From an uncultured Ruminococcus sp. (lineage in GTDB: Bacteria; Bacillota; Clostridia; Oscillospirales; Acutalibacteraceae), in assembly GCA_900539465.1 (NCBI GenBank), contig UQCF01000014.1, forward strand, positions 1-63,734: 63,734 nt of DNA, read 5' to 3'. Below the pieces are notes generated by a model that did no database searches, was not told the DNA's origin, and worked only from the letters and a program-made list of their open reading frames with translations. Of this stretch, positions 26,082 to 34,482 are shown one piece after another (the first letter of the stretch is position 1; each line of letters begins with the position of its first letter). A program made the position numbers and the translations under genes.

Positions 26082-27968
26082 TTAAACTTCCATAACTATG
26101 GCAAGAATCATGGGATTTCTGCCCGTCTTTTCAAACATAAGGTGAGAAACTTCGTCTCTTACCCTGCCCTTTATCGTGTTCCAGTCAAGAGAGCCCTTGT
26201 TCACGCAGTCCTCAATCGCATAGCGTGCAATGTCTCTTGCGTCGTCTATAAGCTCTTCGCTCTCTTTAACATACACAAAGCCTCTTGAAATTATCTCGGG
26301 TCCCGCAATTATGTCGCCCGTAACGCCGTCTATCGAAACGGTAACCACTATAAGTCCGTCCTCCGAAAGACGCTTTCTGTCGTGAATAACAACATTGCCC
26401 ACATCGCCGACTCCCGAACCGTCAACAAATATTTTTGCAACGGGGAGCTTGCCCAGCTCTTTAATGCCGTTTTGCGATACTTCAATCTGCGCGCCGTTAT
26501 CCGCAACATAAATGTTTTTTTGGTCGATGCCCATACTTTGAGCAAGCATTGCGTGCTTTCTCAAATGCTTTTGCTCACCGTGAACCGGTATAAAAAACTT
26601 AGGCTTTATAATGCCCATCATGAGCTTTAACTCTTCTTGGCAGGCATGACCCGAAACGTGTATTCCGTCGGTCTTTTCGTATATAACCTCTGCGCCGAGC
26701 TTCATAAGCTCGTTAATGACGTTGCTGACGGTCTTTTCGTTGCCCGGTATCGGCGTTGCCGAAATTATAACATAGTCGTTAGGGCCTACGTTGACGTTTC
26801 TGTGATCCGAAAACGCCATCCTCGTCAGTGCGGACATAGGCTCGCCCTGACTGCCCGTGGTTATAATGACCATATCCTCGGCAGGGTACTTATTTACCAT
26901 ATCAATACTTACTATCTGACCCTCTTCAACATCGAGGTAGCCCATCTCCGCACCGATGGATATTACATTTTCAAGGCTTCTGCCCGAGAGCGCGACTTTT
27001 CTGCCCATCTTTTTGGCAACGTTTATAACCTGCTGAACGCGGTGCACGTTTGAGGCAAAGGTTGCAAGAATTATTCTGCGTTTGCCCGCTTTGCTGAAAA
27101 GCGTTTCAAGCGACTCGCCGACTTTTCTCTCGCTCTCGGTATAACCGGGGCGCTCGGCGTTTGTGGAGTCCGAAAGCATGCAAAGCACACCCTCTGCTCC
27201 GATTGTGCTGAAGCGGTTTATATCTATCATTCCGCCGTTTATGGGGGTGCTGTCTATTTTAAAGTCGCCGGTCTGAACTATAACGCCCGCCTTGCTGCTT
27301 ATCGCATAGCCGACAGCGTCGGGAATAGAATGGTTGACATGAATTGCCTCGACCGAAAACGCGCCGAGCTTCACCGTGTCGCCCGCTTCTATGACGTTCA
27401 GCTTTGCACTGCTTAAAAGATTATGCTCCTTGAGCTTACCCTCAATAAGTCCTATTGTGAGCCGTGTGCCGTAAACCGGAACATTCACTTCTCTTAAAAG
27501 ATAGGGTATTGCGCCTATATGATCCTCATGCCCGTGGGTTATAAACACTCCTCTTATTCTGTCAACATTCTCTTTAAGATAAGAGAAATCGGGTATAACC
27601 AGGTCTATGCCGAGCATATCCTGCTCCGGGAAAGCAAGGCCGCAATCGACAACTATCATGTCCGAGCCGTATTCGTAAACGGTTATGTTTTTGCCTATCT
27701 CGTTGAGTCCGCCTAGGAAGGTGATTTTTACCGGTGCGGCGGTTGTCTGCTTTGAGTTGCTTCTGCGTTTTGTGTTTTGATTATTGTTTTTTGCTCTTTT
27801 TGTGTTTTTTGAGCCTTGAGTGATTGTTTTTTTAGCGTCATTTCTTTTTGACGACGCTTGTCTGCCGGCATTTTTTCTGCCGGACTGATTCTGCATTTTG
27901 GCACCGGGCTGTTTCTTTTGGTTGCTTTTTTTAGCCTGACGCTCTTTTTTTGCATCGTTTTGAATCAA
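26082..27968 (-). CDS. rnj: Ribonuclease J with basic N-terminal extension
   Basis: A metallo-beta-lactamase RNase with endo- and 5'-3' exonuclease activity central to mRNA decay and rRNA maturation. 628 residues: an unusually long Lys/Gln/Asn-rich, low-complexity N-terminal tail (about 1-78), then the catalytic domain starting VKITFLGGLNEIGKN, with the zinc motif THGHEDHIGA, the beta-CASP part including LSDSTNAERPG, and HGEQKHL further on. The TTG at 27968 is 10 nt after GGAGG; a 14-codon ATG ORF with the same site overlaps it (see findings). First gene of the housekeeping series. Confidence 0.95.
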   Translation of the reverse strand: MIQNDAKKERQAKKSNQKKQPGAKMQNQSGRKNAGRQASSKRNDAKKTITQGSKNTKRAKNNNQNTKRRSNSKQTTAAPVKITFLGGLNEIGKNITVYEYGSDMIVVDCGLAFPEQDMLGIDLVIPDFSYLKENVDRIRGVFITHGHEDHIGAIPYLLREVNVPVYGTRLTIGLIEGKLKEHNLLSSAKLNVIEAGDTVKLGAFSVEAIHVNHSIPDAVGYAISSKAGVIVQTGDFKIDSTPINGGMIDINRFSTIGAEGVLCMLSDSTNAERPGYTESERKVGESLETLFSKAGKRRIILATFASNVHRVQQVINVAKKMGRKVALSGRSLENVISIGAEMGYLDVEEGQIVSIDMVNKYPAEDMVIITTGSQGEPMSALTRMAFSDHRNVNVGPNDYVIISATPIPGNEKTVSNVINELMKLGAEVIYEKTDGIHVSGHACQEELKLMMGIIKPKFFIPVHGEQKHLRKHAMLAQSMGIDQKNIYVADNGAQIEVSQNGIKELGKLPVAKIFVDGSGVGDVGNVVIHDRKRLSEDGLIVVTVSIDGVTGDIIAGPEIISRGFVYVKESEELIDDARDIARYAIEDCVNKGSLDWNTIKGRVRDEVSHLMFEKTGRNPMILAIVMEV

Positions 27969-28030
27969 AATTCATTTTCCTCCGTTTAAATTTTATATGT
28001 ATTTAAAAGCAAATAAGTCCATAGTAAGTT

Positions 28031-28059
28031 ATAGTATATAATACTCTTAAAGAAGTCAA
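28031..28059 (-). promoter_or_regulatory. Promoter of the rnj-gdpP-rplI-dnaB-tilS-hpt-ftsH series
   Basis: Minus-strand TTGACT (54-59 of this block, i.e. 28054-28059) and TACTAT (28031-28036) separated by 17 bp, about 60 bp before the rnj start. Confidence 0.55.
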
Positions 28060-28139
28060 AAGTCAATAACGGCAGCAACCATTTATTGCATATAATATTA
28101 TAGGCTCTTTTTAAGTTTTCCATTCCGTATATTTTAAGC

Positions 28140-28168
28140 TTGACCGCAAGACGGCGGAGTGTTATATT
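28140..28168 (+). promoter_or_regulatory. Promoter of rnhA
   Basis: TTGACC (28140-28145), 17 bp, TATATT (28163-28168). The transcript would start near 28175, giving a very short leader in front of the ATG at 28187. Confidence 0.65.
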
Positions 28169-28186
28169 ATCAATGTGAGGTGCAGC

Positions 28187-28627
28187 ATGAAAAATGTAGA
28201 AATATACACGGACGGAGCCTGCTCCGGCAACCCCGGCCCCGGCGGTTGGGGCGCGGTTTTAAAATACGGCAACGCCGAAAAAGAACTCAGCGGCAGTGAA
28301 AAAGAAACCACCAACAACCGAATGGAGCTGACGGCGGTAATCAAGGCGCTTTCTGCGCTTAAAGAAGAGTGCAACGTAACCCTTTGCACAGACTCAAAAT
28401 ATGTTTGTGACGCGATAAACAAGCGTTGGGTATATTCATGGCGCGCAAACAATTGGCGCAAAGCCGATAAAAAGAAAGCTCTTAACGTTGATTTGTGGGA
28501 AGAATTGCTCGCTCTGCTCGATAAGCACAACGTAAAATTCGTATGGATCAAAGGTCACGCAGGCCACCCCGAAAACGAAAGATGCGACCGCCTTGCGGTC
28601 GGCGAATACTCAAAATATCTCAAATAA
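28187..28627 (+). CDS. rnhA: Ribonuclease HI
   Basis: Cleaves the RNA strand of RNA-DNA hybrids. The 146-residue protein starts MKNVEIYTDGACSGNPGPGG with the first catalytic Asp, then Glu in NNRMELTAVIKAL, Asp in TDSKYVCDAIN and the late Asp in NERCDRLA: all four carboxylates are present. The basic protrusion NKRWVYSWRANNWRKADKK is that of E. coli-type RNase HI. ATG at 28187 is preferred over the GTG four codons earlier because GAGGTG sits just before it. Monocistronic, ended by the hairpin at 28632. Confidence 0.95.
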   Translation: MKNVEIYTDGACSGNPGPGGWGAVLKYGNAEKELSGSEKETTNNRMELTAVIKALSALKEECNVTLCTDSKYVCDAINKRWVYSWRANNWRKADKKKALNVDLWEELLALLDKHNVKFVWIKGHAGHPENERCDRLAVGEYSKYLK

Positions 28628-28631
28628 AAAT

Positions 28632-28680
28632 AAGCGGCCGCTTTCAAACTAAAAGAAAACGACCGCTTGTTTTGTTTTTT
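28632..28680 (+). terminator. Terminator between rnhA and the TetR gene
   Basis: Imperfect 14-bp arms (AAGCGGCCGCTTTC and GAAAACGACCGCTT) followed on the plus strand by TGTTTTGTTTTTT. Convergent genes meet here. Confidence 0.75.
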
Positions 28681-29245
28681 AAAGCAGGGCGGATATGCCG
28701 TTGTATGACAGCTTTATCGAAAGCGCCGCCATCTCTTCAACACTCATTTTCATACCGCTGTTGAGCCAGTATTTTATAATTCCGAGGTTTGCGGACGCGA
28801 TAAAAGAATATGCCGCATCAATTTCGGTTCGGTTCTCCGCCGATTTTTTTATATCGTGCAGATAAATTGACTCCACAATTTCGTTAATCCTTGCATCAAT
28901 GCCGTATTTTATTCTGCCGTCAAGCAAAATCTCGACAAGCTTGCTGTTTTCTTTAATGTAATCATAAACAAGTGTTACGGATTTTAGCATGCTTTGCTGA
29001 CCTGCTCTGAGTATATCGCCGAGACGCTCGAATATACCGTTTAAAAGCTCGTCCACAATGCTGTTATACAGGTCAAACTGATCCGAATAATGCGAATAAA
29101 ATGTACCGCGGTTTACGTCTGCCCTCTCGCATATTTCTTTAACCGTGACCTTTTCTATCGGCTTTTCGCCCAAAAGCTCGACAATGCTGTTTTTAAGCAT
29201 CATTTTAGTATATTTCACTCGTCTGTCTAATCTGCCGGAAGGCAT
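28679..29245 (-). CDS. TetR/AcrR-family transcriptional regulator
   Basis: A 188-residue repressor-type protein. The N-terminal helix-turn-helix reads KVTVKEICERADVNRGTFYSHYSDQFDLYN (about 32-61, shown in two parts: VKEICERADVNRGTFY and SHYSDQFDLYN), with a longer variable ligand-binding domain behind it (TetR_C_7/33-like). ATG at 29245 has AGAGGTGA in front; longer starts lack this. It is divergent from two SDR-type genes across a 190-bp spacer containing inverted repeats, so it probably represses them and senses their substrate or product. Confidence 0.88.
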   Translation of the reverse strand: MPSGRLDRRVKYTKMMLKNSIVELLGEKPIEKVTVKEICERADVNRGTFYSHYSDQFDLYNSIVDELLNGIFERLGDILRAGQQSMLKSVTLVYDYIKENSKLVEILLDGRIKYGIDARINEIVESIYLHDIKKSAENRTEIDAAYSFIASANLGIIKYWLNSGMKMSVEEMAALSIKLSYNGISALL

Positions 29246-29275
29246 ATTTTTCACCTCTGTAACAGCCAATATTGG

Positions 29276-29290
29276 GTGTTTATCGAACAC
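29276..29290. promoter_or_regulatory. Candidate operator of the TetR regulator
   Basis: Inverted repeat GTGTT-N5-AACAC in the divergent spacer, upstream of the regulator's own start. A second palindrome ACAAATTTGT lies at about 29318-29327. Confidence 0.35.
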
Positions 29291-29337
29291 ATATCGTGAA
29301 AATGTTTGCAATAATACACAAATTTGTTATTTGGCTA

Positions 29338-29367
29338 TTGATTATGAACACCGTTATATTATATAAT
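29338..29367 (+). promoter_or_regulatory. Promoter of the SDR gene pair
   Basis: TTGATT (29338-29343), 18 bp, TATAAT (29362-29367), about 70 bp before the start codon. Confidence 0.65.
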
Positions 29368-29435
29368 CAATTTGTTAAAAAGTCAACAATGTGTTTGTTA
29401 ACCAAAGCCAACTTTTTTAGTAAGGAGAATTGCAA

Positions 29436-30959
29436 ATGTCTGAGAAAAAAACCGTACTGCTCACCGGCTCATCGGGAACAATGGGCTTGGCAGGCTTTAA
29501 AGAGCTTTATGCCAAAAGAGACAAATACAACATTGTTTTGCTCAACAGGGGCAGCGATAAAAACAAAAAGCTTTTTGAGGTTTATGCAAATGACCCCTGC
29601 GTTAAGCTCGTCTGGGGCGATTTGACAAATTACGACGACGTTCTTGAGGCCGTAACAGGTGCGGACTACGTTCTTCATGTCGGCGGAATGGTATCCCCCG
29701 CGGCAGACTACTATCCGCTCAAAACTCTTAAAACCAACGTATCTGCGGCAGAGAACATAGTTAGGGCGATTAAAGCTCAGCCCGACCCAGACAAGGTCAA
29801 GGTCGTTTATATAGGCACTGTTGCCGAAACAGGCGACAGAAACCCTCCCATTCACTGGGCAAGAACCGGTGACCCCATTAAAATCAGCGTTTATGACCAC
29901 TATGCCATAAGCAAGGTTAAGGCAGAAGCAGTATTTGCCGAATCCGGCCTCAGATATTGGGTATCGCTTCGCCAGTCCGGCATACTTTACCCCGCAATCC
30001 TTAAAAATATGGATCCCATCATGTTCCACGTTCCAATAAACGGCGTGCTCGAATGGGCAACGGTTGAGGATTCCGGCAGACTTCTCGCAAACGTGTGCGG
30101 CGACGATGTTCCGGATGATTTCTGGAGAAAGTTCTATAACATCGGCAGCGGCCGCGAATACAGAATAACAAACTATGAATTTGAGGAGTATCTTCTCAAT
30201 GCGCTCGGCTTGCCCTCTCCCAAAAAGCTGTTTGACGCCAACTGGTTTATACTCAGAAATTTCCACGGTCAATGGTATGCGGACTCGGATAAGCTTGAGG
30301 AAATTCTCCACTTCCGCGCCAATATTCCGATAAAAGAATATTTTGACAAAATGGCAAAAATGGTTCCGGCTTATTACAGAGCCTGCAAAGCAATCCCTGC
30401 ATTTATGAAAGGTGCGGTTGCTGCTGTCGCAAAGCCGTTTATGAAAAAAATAGCCCAGGCAGAAACTTACGGTACTCTCCACTGGCACAAGACTAAAGAT
30501 AAGGATCGCATAAGCGCATACTACGGCGACATAGACAAGTGGAACAAAATAGGCACTTGGGACGATATTGACATTCGCCGCCCGTCCGAAGAGGTTGTTC
30601 TTCTCGACCACGGCTATGACGAGAGCAAGCCCGAGAGCGAACTTGACCTTGATGACATGAAAAAAGCTGCCGCTTTCAGAGGCGGCGAGTGCCTTTCGGA
30701 GTCAATGGTCAAGGGTGACCTTTACACTCCGCTTAAATGGAAGAGCGCAAGAGGCAATGTGTTTGAAATGACACCAAACCTTGTTCTCAGAGGCGGTCAC
30801 TGGTGCCCCGAAGAGCTCCCCTGGCCGTGGGATTATGATACGGAAGCCAAAATCAACCCGTTCTTTGCTCAGGTTTGGTATCCGCTGCACAGTAAGAGCG
30901 AGCACAACTTCTACGGCCCCGAAATCTTTGACAAGTTTAAGGAGAAGGTTACAAAATGA
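29436..30959 (+). CDS. NAD-dependent epimerase/dehydratase-type (extended SDR) enzyme with C-terminal extension
   Basis: A 507-residue Rossmann enzyme. The cofactor motif is VLLTGSSGTMG (about 7-17), and the catalytic Tyr-Lys pair is in DHYAISKVKAEAVF (about 155-168); the SDR core ends near residue 330. Beyond it is an unusual tail of about 170 residues containing LHWHKTKDKDR, GGHWCPEELPWPWD and several His/Cys that could bind metal. The ATG at 29436 follows AAGGAG. It overlaps the next SDR gene by 4 bp, so the two products are probably made together and may act on the same substrate. The substrate (nucleotide sugar, steroid-like or other alcohol) cannot be told from sequence. Confidence 0.8.
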   Translation: MSEKKTVLLTGSSGTMGLAGFKELYAKRDKYNIVLLNRGSDKNKKLFEVYANDPCVKLVWGDLTNYDDVLEAVTGADYVLHVGGMVSPAADYYPLKTLKTNVSAAENIVRAIKAQPDPDKVKVVYIGTVAETGDRNPPIHWARTGDPIKISVYDHYAISKVKAEAVFAESGLRYWVSLRQSGILYPAILKNMDPIMFHVPINGVLEWATVEDSGRLLANVCGDDVPDDFWRKFYNIGSGREYRITNYEFEEYLLNALGLPSPKKLFDANWFILRNFHGQWYADSDKLEEILHFRANIPIKEYFDKMAKMVPAYYRACKAIPAFMKGAVAAVAKPFMKKIAQAETYGTLHWHKTKDKDRISAYYGDIDKWNKIGTWDDIDIRRPSEEVVLLDHGYDESKPESELDLDDMKKAAAFRGGECLSESMVKGDLYTPLKWKSARGNVFEMTPNLVLRGGHWCPEELPWPWDYDTEAKINPFFAQVWYPLHSKSEHNFYGPEIFDKFKEKVTK

Positions 30960-31966
30960 AAGTATTTATGATTGGCGGAACGGGTCTTTTGGGTTCTGCC
31001 GCGGCACAGCTTTTTATTGATAAAGGCCATGAGGTCAAAACCGTTTCCCTTCCGCCTCTCCCCGAGGGTGCGCCTATTCCGAAAGAGATGGAAATAGTTT
31101 TCGGCAACTACCTTGAGATGTCGGACGATGAAATCAAAAATATTATGGATGGCTGCGACTGCTTCGTATTTGCCGCCGGCGTTGACGAAAGAGTTGAGTT
31201 CCCCGCCCCCGTTTATGATGCGTATAAAAAATACAACATCGACCCGCTTGACAGATTTATTCCCCTTGCAAAAGAGGCAGGCATAACAAAAACGGTTGTT
31301 CTCGGCTCGTATTTTTCATACTTCGCAAAAGAGCACCCCGAAATGGAGCTGACAAAGAAGCACCCCTATATAAAGAGCCGTATCGCGCAGGAAAAAACCG
31401 CTTTTTCTTATGCCGACGAGAATATGGACGTTGCGGTGCTTGAACTCCCCTATATATTCGGCACACAGCCGGGCAGAAAGCCGGTTTGGGTAATTCTTAT
31501 TGAGCAGCTGAGCAACATGGGACCCATCACGTTCTACCCCAAGGGAGGAACGACCATGGTAACCGTAAGGCAGGTTGCGCAGGTCATAGTCGGCGCGGCA
31601 GAAAAGAACAAGGGCGCAAATGCATACCCGATAGGCTACTACAACCTCACATGGAACGAATTTCTTAAAATCGTTCATGCGGCAATGGGTCAGCCAAACA
31701 GAAAGATAATTAACATTGCCCGCTGGATGTTCCAGCTCTTCGGTCTTCATATGCGCAAGGAATATGCAAAGAAAGGCGTTCAGGGCGGCATTGACCCCGT
31801 CGGCCTTGCAGACATCATGTGCATGAACACATTTATTGATAAAAAATGGTGCGTAGAGCTCGGCGTAACCGAGGATGATATAAAATCTGCGATTTATGAC
31901 TCGGTTAAGCTCTCTGTTGACGCATTCACAGGCAAACAAAAGCTTCTCGAAATGAAAGGCGAATAA
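30956..31966 (+). CDS. NAD(P)-dependent SDR-type oxidoreductase/epimerase
   Basis: A 336-residue Rossmann protein starting MKVFMIGGTGLLGSAAAQLF with the GxxGxxG cofactor motif. The catalytic Tyr-x-x-x-Lys is not obvious; HPYIKSRIAQEKTAF (about 137-151) sits where it should be and offers Tyr followed at +2 by Lys, so the active site may be altered. A C-terminal helical region contains WMFQLFGLHMRKEYAKKG. Start codon overlaps the stop of the preceding gene (ATGA), implying translational coupling under the divergent TetR regulator. Confidence 0.8.
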   Translation: MKVFMIGGTGLLGSAAAQLFIDKGHEVKTVSLPPLPEGAPIPKEMEIVFGNYLEMSDDEIKNIMDGCDCFVFAAGVDERVEFPAPVYDAYKKYNIDPLDRFIPLAKEAGITKTVVLGSYFSYFAKEHPEMELTKKHPYIKSRIAQEKTAFSYADENMDVAVLELPYIFGTQPGRKPVWVILIEQLSNMGPITFYPKGGTTMVTVRQVAQVIVGAAEKNKGANAYPIGYYNLTWNEFLKIVHAAMGQPNRKIINIARWMFQLFGLHMRKEYAKKGVQGGIDPVGLADIMCMNTFIDKKWCVELGVTEDDIKSAIYDSVKLSVDAFTGKQKLLEMKGE

Positions 31967-31974
31967 AAAACAGC

Positions 31975-32006
31975 CGACCGCTTGCTGTGTGCAGGCGGTC
32001 GATTTT
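31975..32006 (+). terminator. Terminator after the SDR pair
   Basis: CGACCGC/GCGGTCG stem with ATTTTGCATTTG following; 9 bp past the stop codon. Confidence 0.6.
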
Positions 32007-32036
32007 GCATTTGTTAAAGTAATATATTTTATTACA

Positions 32037-32064
32037 TTGACTTTTTTTGCAATTAATGTATAAT
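32037..32064 (+). promoter_or_regulatory. Promoter of the zinc-ribbon protein gene
   Basis: TTGACT (32037-32042), 16 bp, TATAAT (32059-32064). It would give a leader of about 120 nt before the ATG at 32193. Confidence 0.6.
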
Positions 32065-32192
32065 TTAAGTGAAATTTTGCATAACTTTTTTGTTATTTAT
32101 AATAGATTAATTACAAGCAATTATTTGAAACATCAATTCCGGTTATCACCCTACGGGGATAAAATATATAATTTTAAAAGAGGTATAAAACA

Positions 32193-32777
32193 ATGGGATT
32201 TATTGCGTTAAAATGTCCGTCCTGCGGTGCTGAAATTCAAATGGACAACTCACGCGAGTTTGGTTTCTGTCAATATTGCGGTACCAAAATAGTACAGGAT
32301 AAAATGGTAGTAGAACACAAGGGGCGTGTTGGAGTTGACCACTCGGACGAAATTAAAAATCTTCTGTTGAGAGCTAATGAAAGCTTTAAAATGGGCAACT
32401 CTGATTTGGCAGAGCAATATTACAACCGAGTATTAGACATGGATTTTGACAACTTGATTGCCAGACAGGCATTGCAAAAAATATATAAAATTATTAAAGA
32501 GCCTAATCTTACCATTCTGGTGTCTACGACAAGGTTTTATAATAAAAATGCAAGAGTGTCTGTTAAAATTGATGGTCAAAAACGTGGTGAAATATTAAAC
32601 GGACAAATGGCACGCTTCACTTTAGATGTTGGATGCCATGAGGTAATATTAAAAATAGCAAGTGCTTTGGGCTCACCTAAAAAAATCTTTAATGTAAACA
32701 TTGAAAACAGATTCACAAAAGTCGATTTAAATGCGCTATGTAAAGCCGGAAGTAAAATTGAAGTAACAAGAATATAA
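32193..32777 (+). CDS. Zinc-ribbon/TPR hypothetical protein
   Basis: A 194-residue cytoplasmic protein. The N-terminus is a zinc ribbon with CPSCGAEIQM and FCQYCGTKI (two CxxC knuckles, about 9-30). A short helical TPR-like hairpin follows (about 50-100, AEQYYNRVLDMDFDNLIAR), then a beta-rich domain with VSVKIDGQKRGEILNGQ resembling a PEGA-like fold. AGAGG precedes the ATG. Family function is unknown; zinc-ribbon proteins of this layout are common in Clostridia accessory genes. It is followed by RhuM but with its own spacing. Confidence 0.75.
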   Translation: MGFIALKCPSCGAEIQMDNSREFGFCQYCGTKIVQDKMVVEHKGRVGVDHSDEIKNLLLRANESFKMGNSDLAEQYYNRVLDMDFDNLIARQALQKIYKIIKEPNLTILVSTTRFYNKNARVSVKIDGQKRGEILNGQMARFTLDVGCHEVILKIASALGSPKKIFNVNIENRFTKVDLNALCKAGSKIEVTRI

Positions 32778-32835
32778 AAACGCCCGGAGCGGCACTAATT
32801 GCCCGGATGGGATTATATTAAAAGAGGTGTCAAAT

Positions 32836-33849
32836 ATGCCCGATAATAACGGTGATATCATTATTTATCAGTCTGAGGACGGCAATACAAAAATCGACGT
32901 GCACTTTGTAGATGAAACCGTATGGCTGACCCAGCAACAGATGGCAGAGCTGTTTCAGTCCTCTCGCACCAACGTCGTGGAGCACATTCAGCACATCTAT
33001 GAGGAGGGCGAACTGGACGAAACTTCAACTTGTCGGAAATTCCGACAGGTTCGCACCGAGGGCAACAGGCAGGTCACAAGAGAAATTCCATATTATAACC
33101 TTGATATGATCATATCTCTGGGATATCGCGTGAAATCGATAATCGCCACCAACTTCCGCCGTTGGGCAACAGATCGGTTGAAAGAATATATGGTCAAGGG
33201 CTTCACAATGGATGACGAACGACTGAAGAATCTCGGCGGAGGAAACTATTGGAAAGAATTGCTTGACAGAATCCGCGATATTCGTTCTTCGGAAAAAGTC
33301 CTTTACAGGCAGGTTTTGGACTTATATGCTACAAGCATTGACTATAACCCCAAAAGTGATGAATCTGTTCGATTTTTCAAAATAATACAAAACAAGCTGC
33401 ACTATGCCGCGCACGGTCACACCGCCGCAGAGGTAATATATGAACGTGCCGATGCAGATAAGCCGTTTATGGGGCTAACATCATTCAAAGGTGATTTTCC
33501 TACTTTAAATGATACAAAAGTCGCTAAAAATTACCTTTCGGAGGACGAACTGAAAATTTTAAACAACCTTGTTTCCGGTTACTTTGACTTAGCTGAAATC
33601 AACGCTATTGAACACAGACTGATGTATATGAAAGATTATGTTGACAGACTTGACGCTGTTCTTATTTCCGGCAACAGAGATGTTCTCACCGATTCCGGCA
33701 AAATAAGCCATAAGCAGGCTCTTGAGAAAGCCGAAAAAGAATACCGCAAATATCAAAGGGATAATCTATCCCCGGTCGAAAAATCATATCTTGAATCAAT
33801 TAAACAGACCGAAAAAACAGCAAAAAGGGAAGTAAAGAAGTTAAAATAA
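32836..33849 (+). CDS. RhuM family protein (stand-alone)
   Basis: A 337-residue protein matching the RhuM (virulence protein) family. The N-terminal part is a winged-helix-like segment (VWLTQQQMAELFQSSRTNVV) and the conserved block NLDMIISLGYRVKS with FRRWATDRLKEYMVKGF is diagnostic; the C-terminus is Lys/Glu-rich and helical. AGAGGTG lies 6 nt before the ATG at 32836, so the GTG three codons upstream is rejected. Members often sit in mobile or defence islands, sometimes beside Fic or toxin genes; here no partner remains and a repeat-rich decay zone follows. Biochemical role not established. Confidence 0.88.
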   Translation: MPDNNGDIIIYQSEDGNTKIDVHFVDETVWLTQQQMAELFQSSRTNVVEHIQHIYEEGELDETSTCRKFRQVRTEGNRQVTREIPYYNLDMIISLGYRVKSIIATNFRRWATDRLKEYMVKGFTMDDERLKNLGGGNYWKELLDRIRDIRSSEKVLYRQVLDLYATSIDYNPKSDESVRFFKIIQNKLHYAAHGHTAAEVIYERADADKPFMGLTSFKGDFPTLNDTKVAKNYLSEDELKILNNLVSGYFDLAEINAIEHRLMYMKDYVDRLDAVLISGNRDVLTDSGKISHKQALEKAEKEYRKYQRDNLSPVEKSYLESIKQTEKTAKREVKKLK

Positions 33850-33913
33850 AAAACACAAAAATGACATATACTATCAACAAATATGTTAACGTTAAAATCC
33901 GGAGCGAAGAAAA

Positions 33914-33942
33914 GTCGGTCTGCTTTGACCGACTCCTTTTTT
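33914..33942. terminator. Bidirectional terminator at start of decay zone
   Basis: GTCGGTC/GACCGAC stem with TCCTTTTTTG on the plus strand and TTTTCTTC on the minus strand. The same hairpin recurs at 35613-35640, both times directly in front of the integrase-tail-like repeat. Confidence 0.7.
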
Positions 33943-34110
33943 GCTTAAAATTTGTTCCCAATTTGTTCCCAACCGTCAAAAAATCAGCTTTTTCAGCCAG
34001 TTTTTACGGCAAATAAAATTGTATCGGCGGCATGAGGGCATGCTGCCCTACGCGAGAGCCGAAATACCTTGCAGGGCGGTGTGCCTACGCACCGCCGTCG
34101 GTGACAATAA
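33943..34110. repeat. Composite dispersed repeat, copy A
   Basis: Starts with the integrase-tail-like part: the minus strand reads GAC GGT TGG GAA CAA ATT GGG AAC and ends in TAA, i.e. DGWEQIGNKF-stop. It continues with the palindrome GGCGGCATGAGGGCATGCTG and a second palindrome GCGGTGTGCCTACGCACCGC. It matches 35320-35465 and 35641-35760 almost letter for letter over the shared parts. No gene is supported in this stretch. Confidence 0.7.
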
Positions 34111-34184
34111 ATCGCAAATTTGCGCAACGGATAAGTACATACGTCACCCGGTTTATACGCACTTCGGAAAACGAATTTTAGATA

Positions 34185-34214
34185 TAAAAAGCACCTTGAT
34201 TTTTCAGGGTGCTT
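34185..34214 (-). terminator. Terminator behind the small broken gene
   Basis: AAGCACC/GGTGCTT stem followed on the minus strand by TTTTTATA. Confidence 0.6.
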
Positions 34215-34216
34215 AT

Positions 34217-34404
34217 TCACGTTTTTATATTTTTTTCTTTTAGGCGCGATTGTTCTTTTAAATATTCTTCATATGCTTTTTTGCCCAATCAGGAGCATCT
34301 TCTTTTATGCCTTTGATTCCGCCATCATGTATTCCGTCATAATTCAATTCATCTTAGTAAGGGAAAAAGACTAAATAATCCAAAAAATTCGGTTCTAACA
34401 TCAT
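34217..34404 (-). pseudogene. Broken small gene of unknown family
   Basis: A good ribosome site (AAAGGGG) precedes ATGATG at 34404. Reading onward gives MMLEPNFLDYLVFFPY, an in-frame TAA, then DELNYDGIHDGGIKGIKEDA and DWAKKAYEEYLKEQSRLK after one frame change. The remnant looks like a real protein of about 60 residues with a nonsense codon and a one-base indel. It lies directly behind the intact immunity-like gene and may be another member of the same toxin/immunity cluster. Confidence 0.55.
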
Positions 34405-34482
34405 AGTGATACCCCTTTATATTTTTTCATTTGTTCAACAGTTAATTTATATATTTCGTGTAACACATGTTATTTTCCACCT

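Noticed and set aside
29469..30611. A 380-codon antisense open frame opposite the first SDR gene
   Set aside because: Shadow of a real gene: no ribosome site, composition of a reversed coding frame, and the plus strand has clear Rossmann and Tyr/Lys motifs.
32836..33849. RhuM as part of a toxin-antitoxin or Fic pair
   Set aside because: No Fic/Doc or antitoxin-like gene on either side; the zinc-ribbon neighbour has its own promoter and no partner features.
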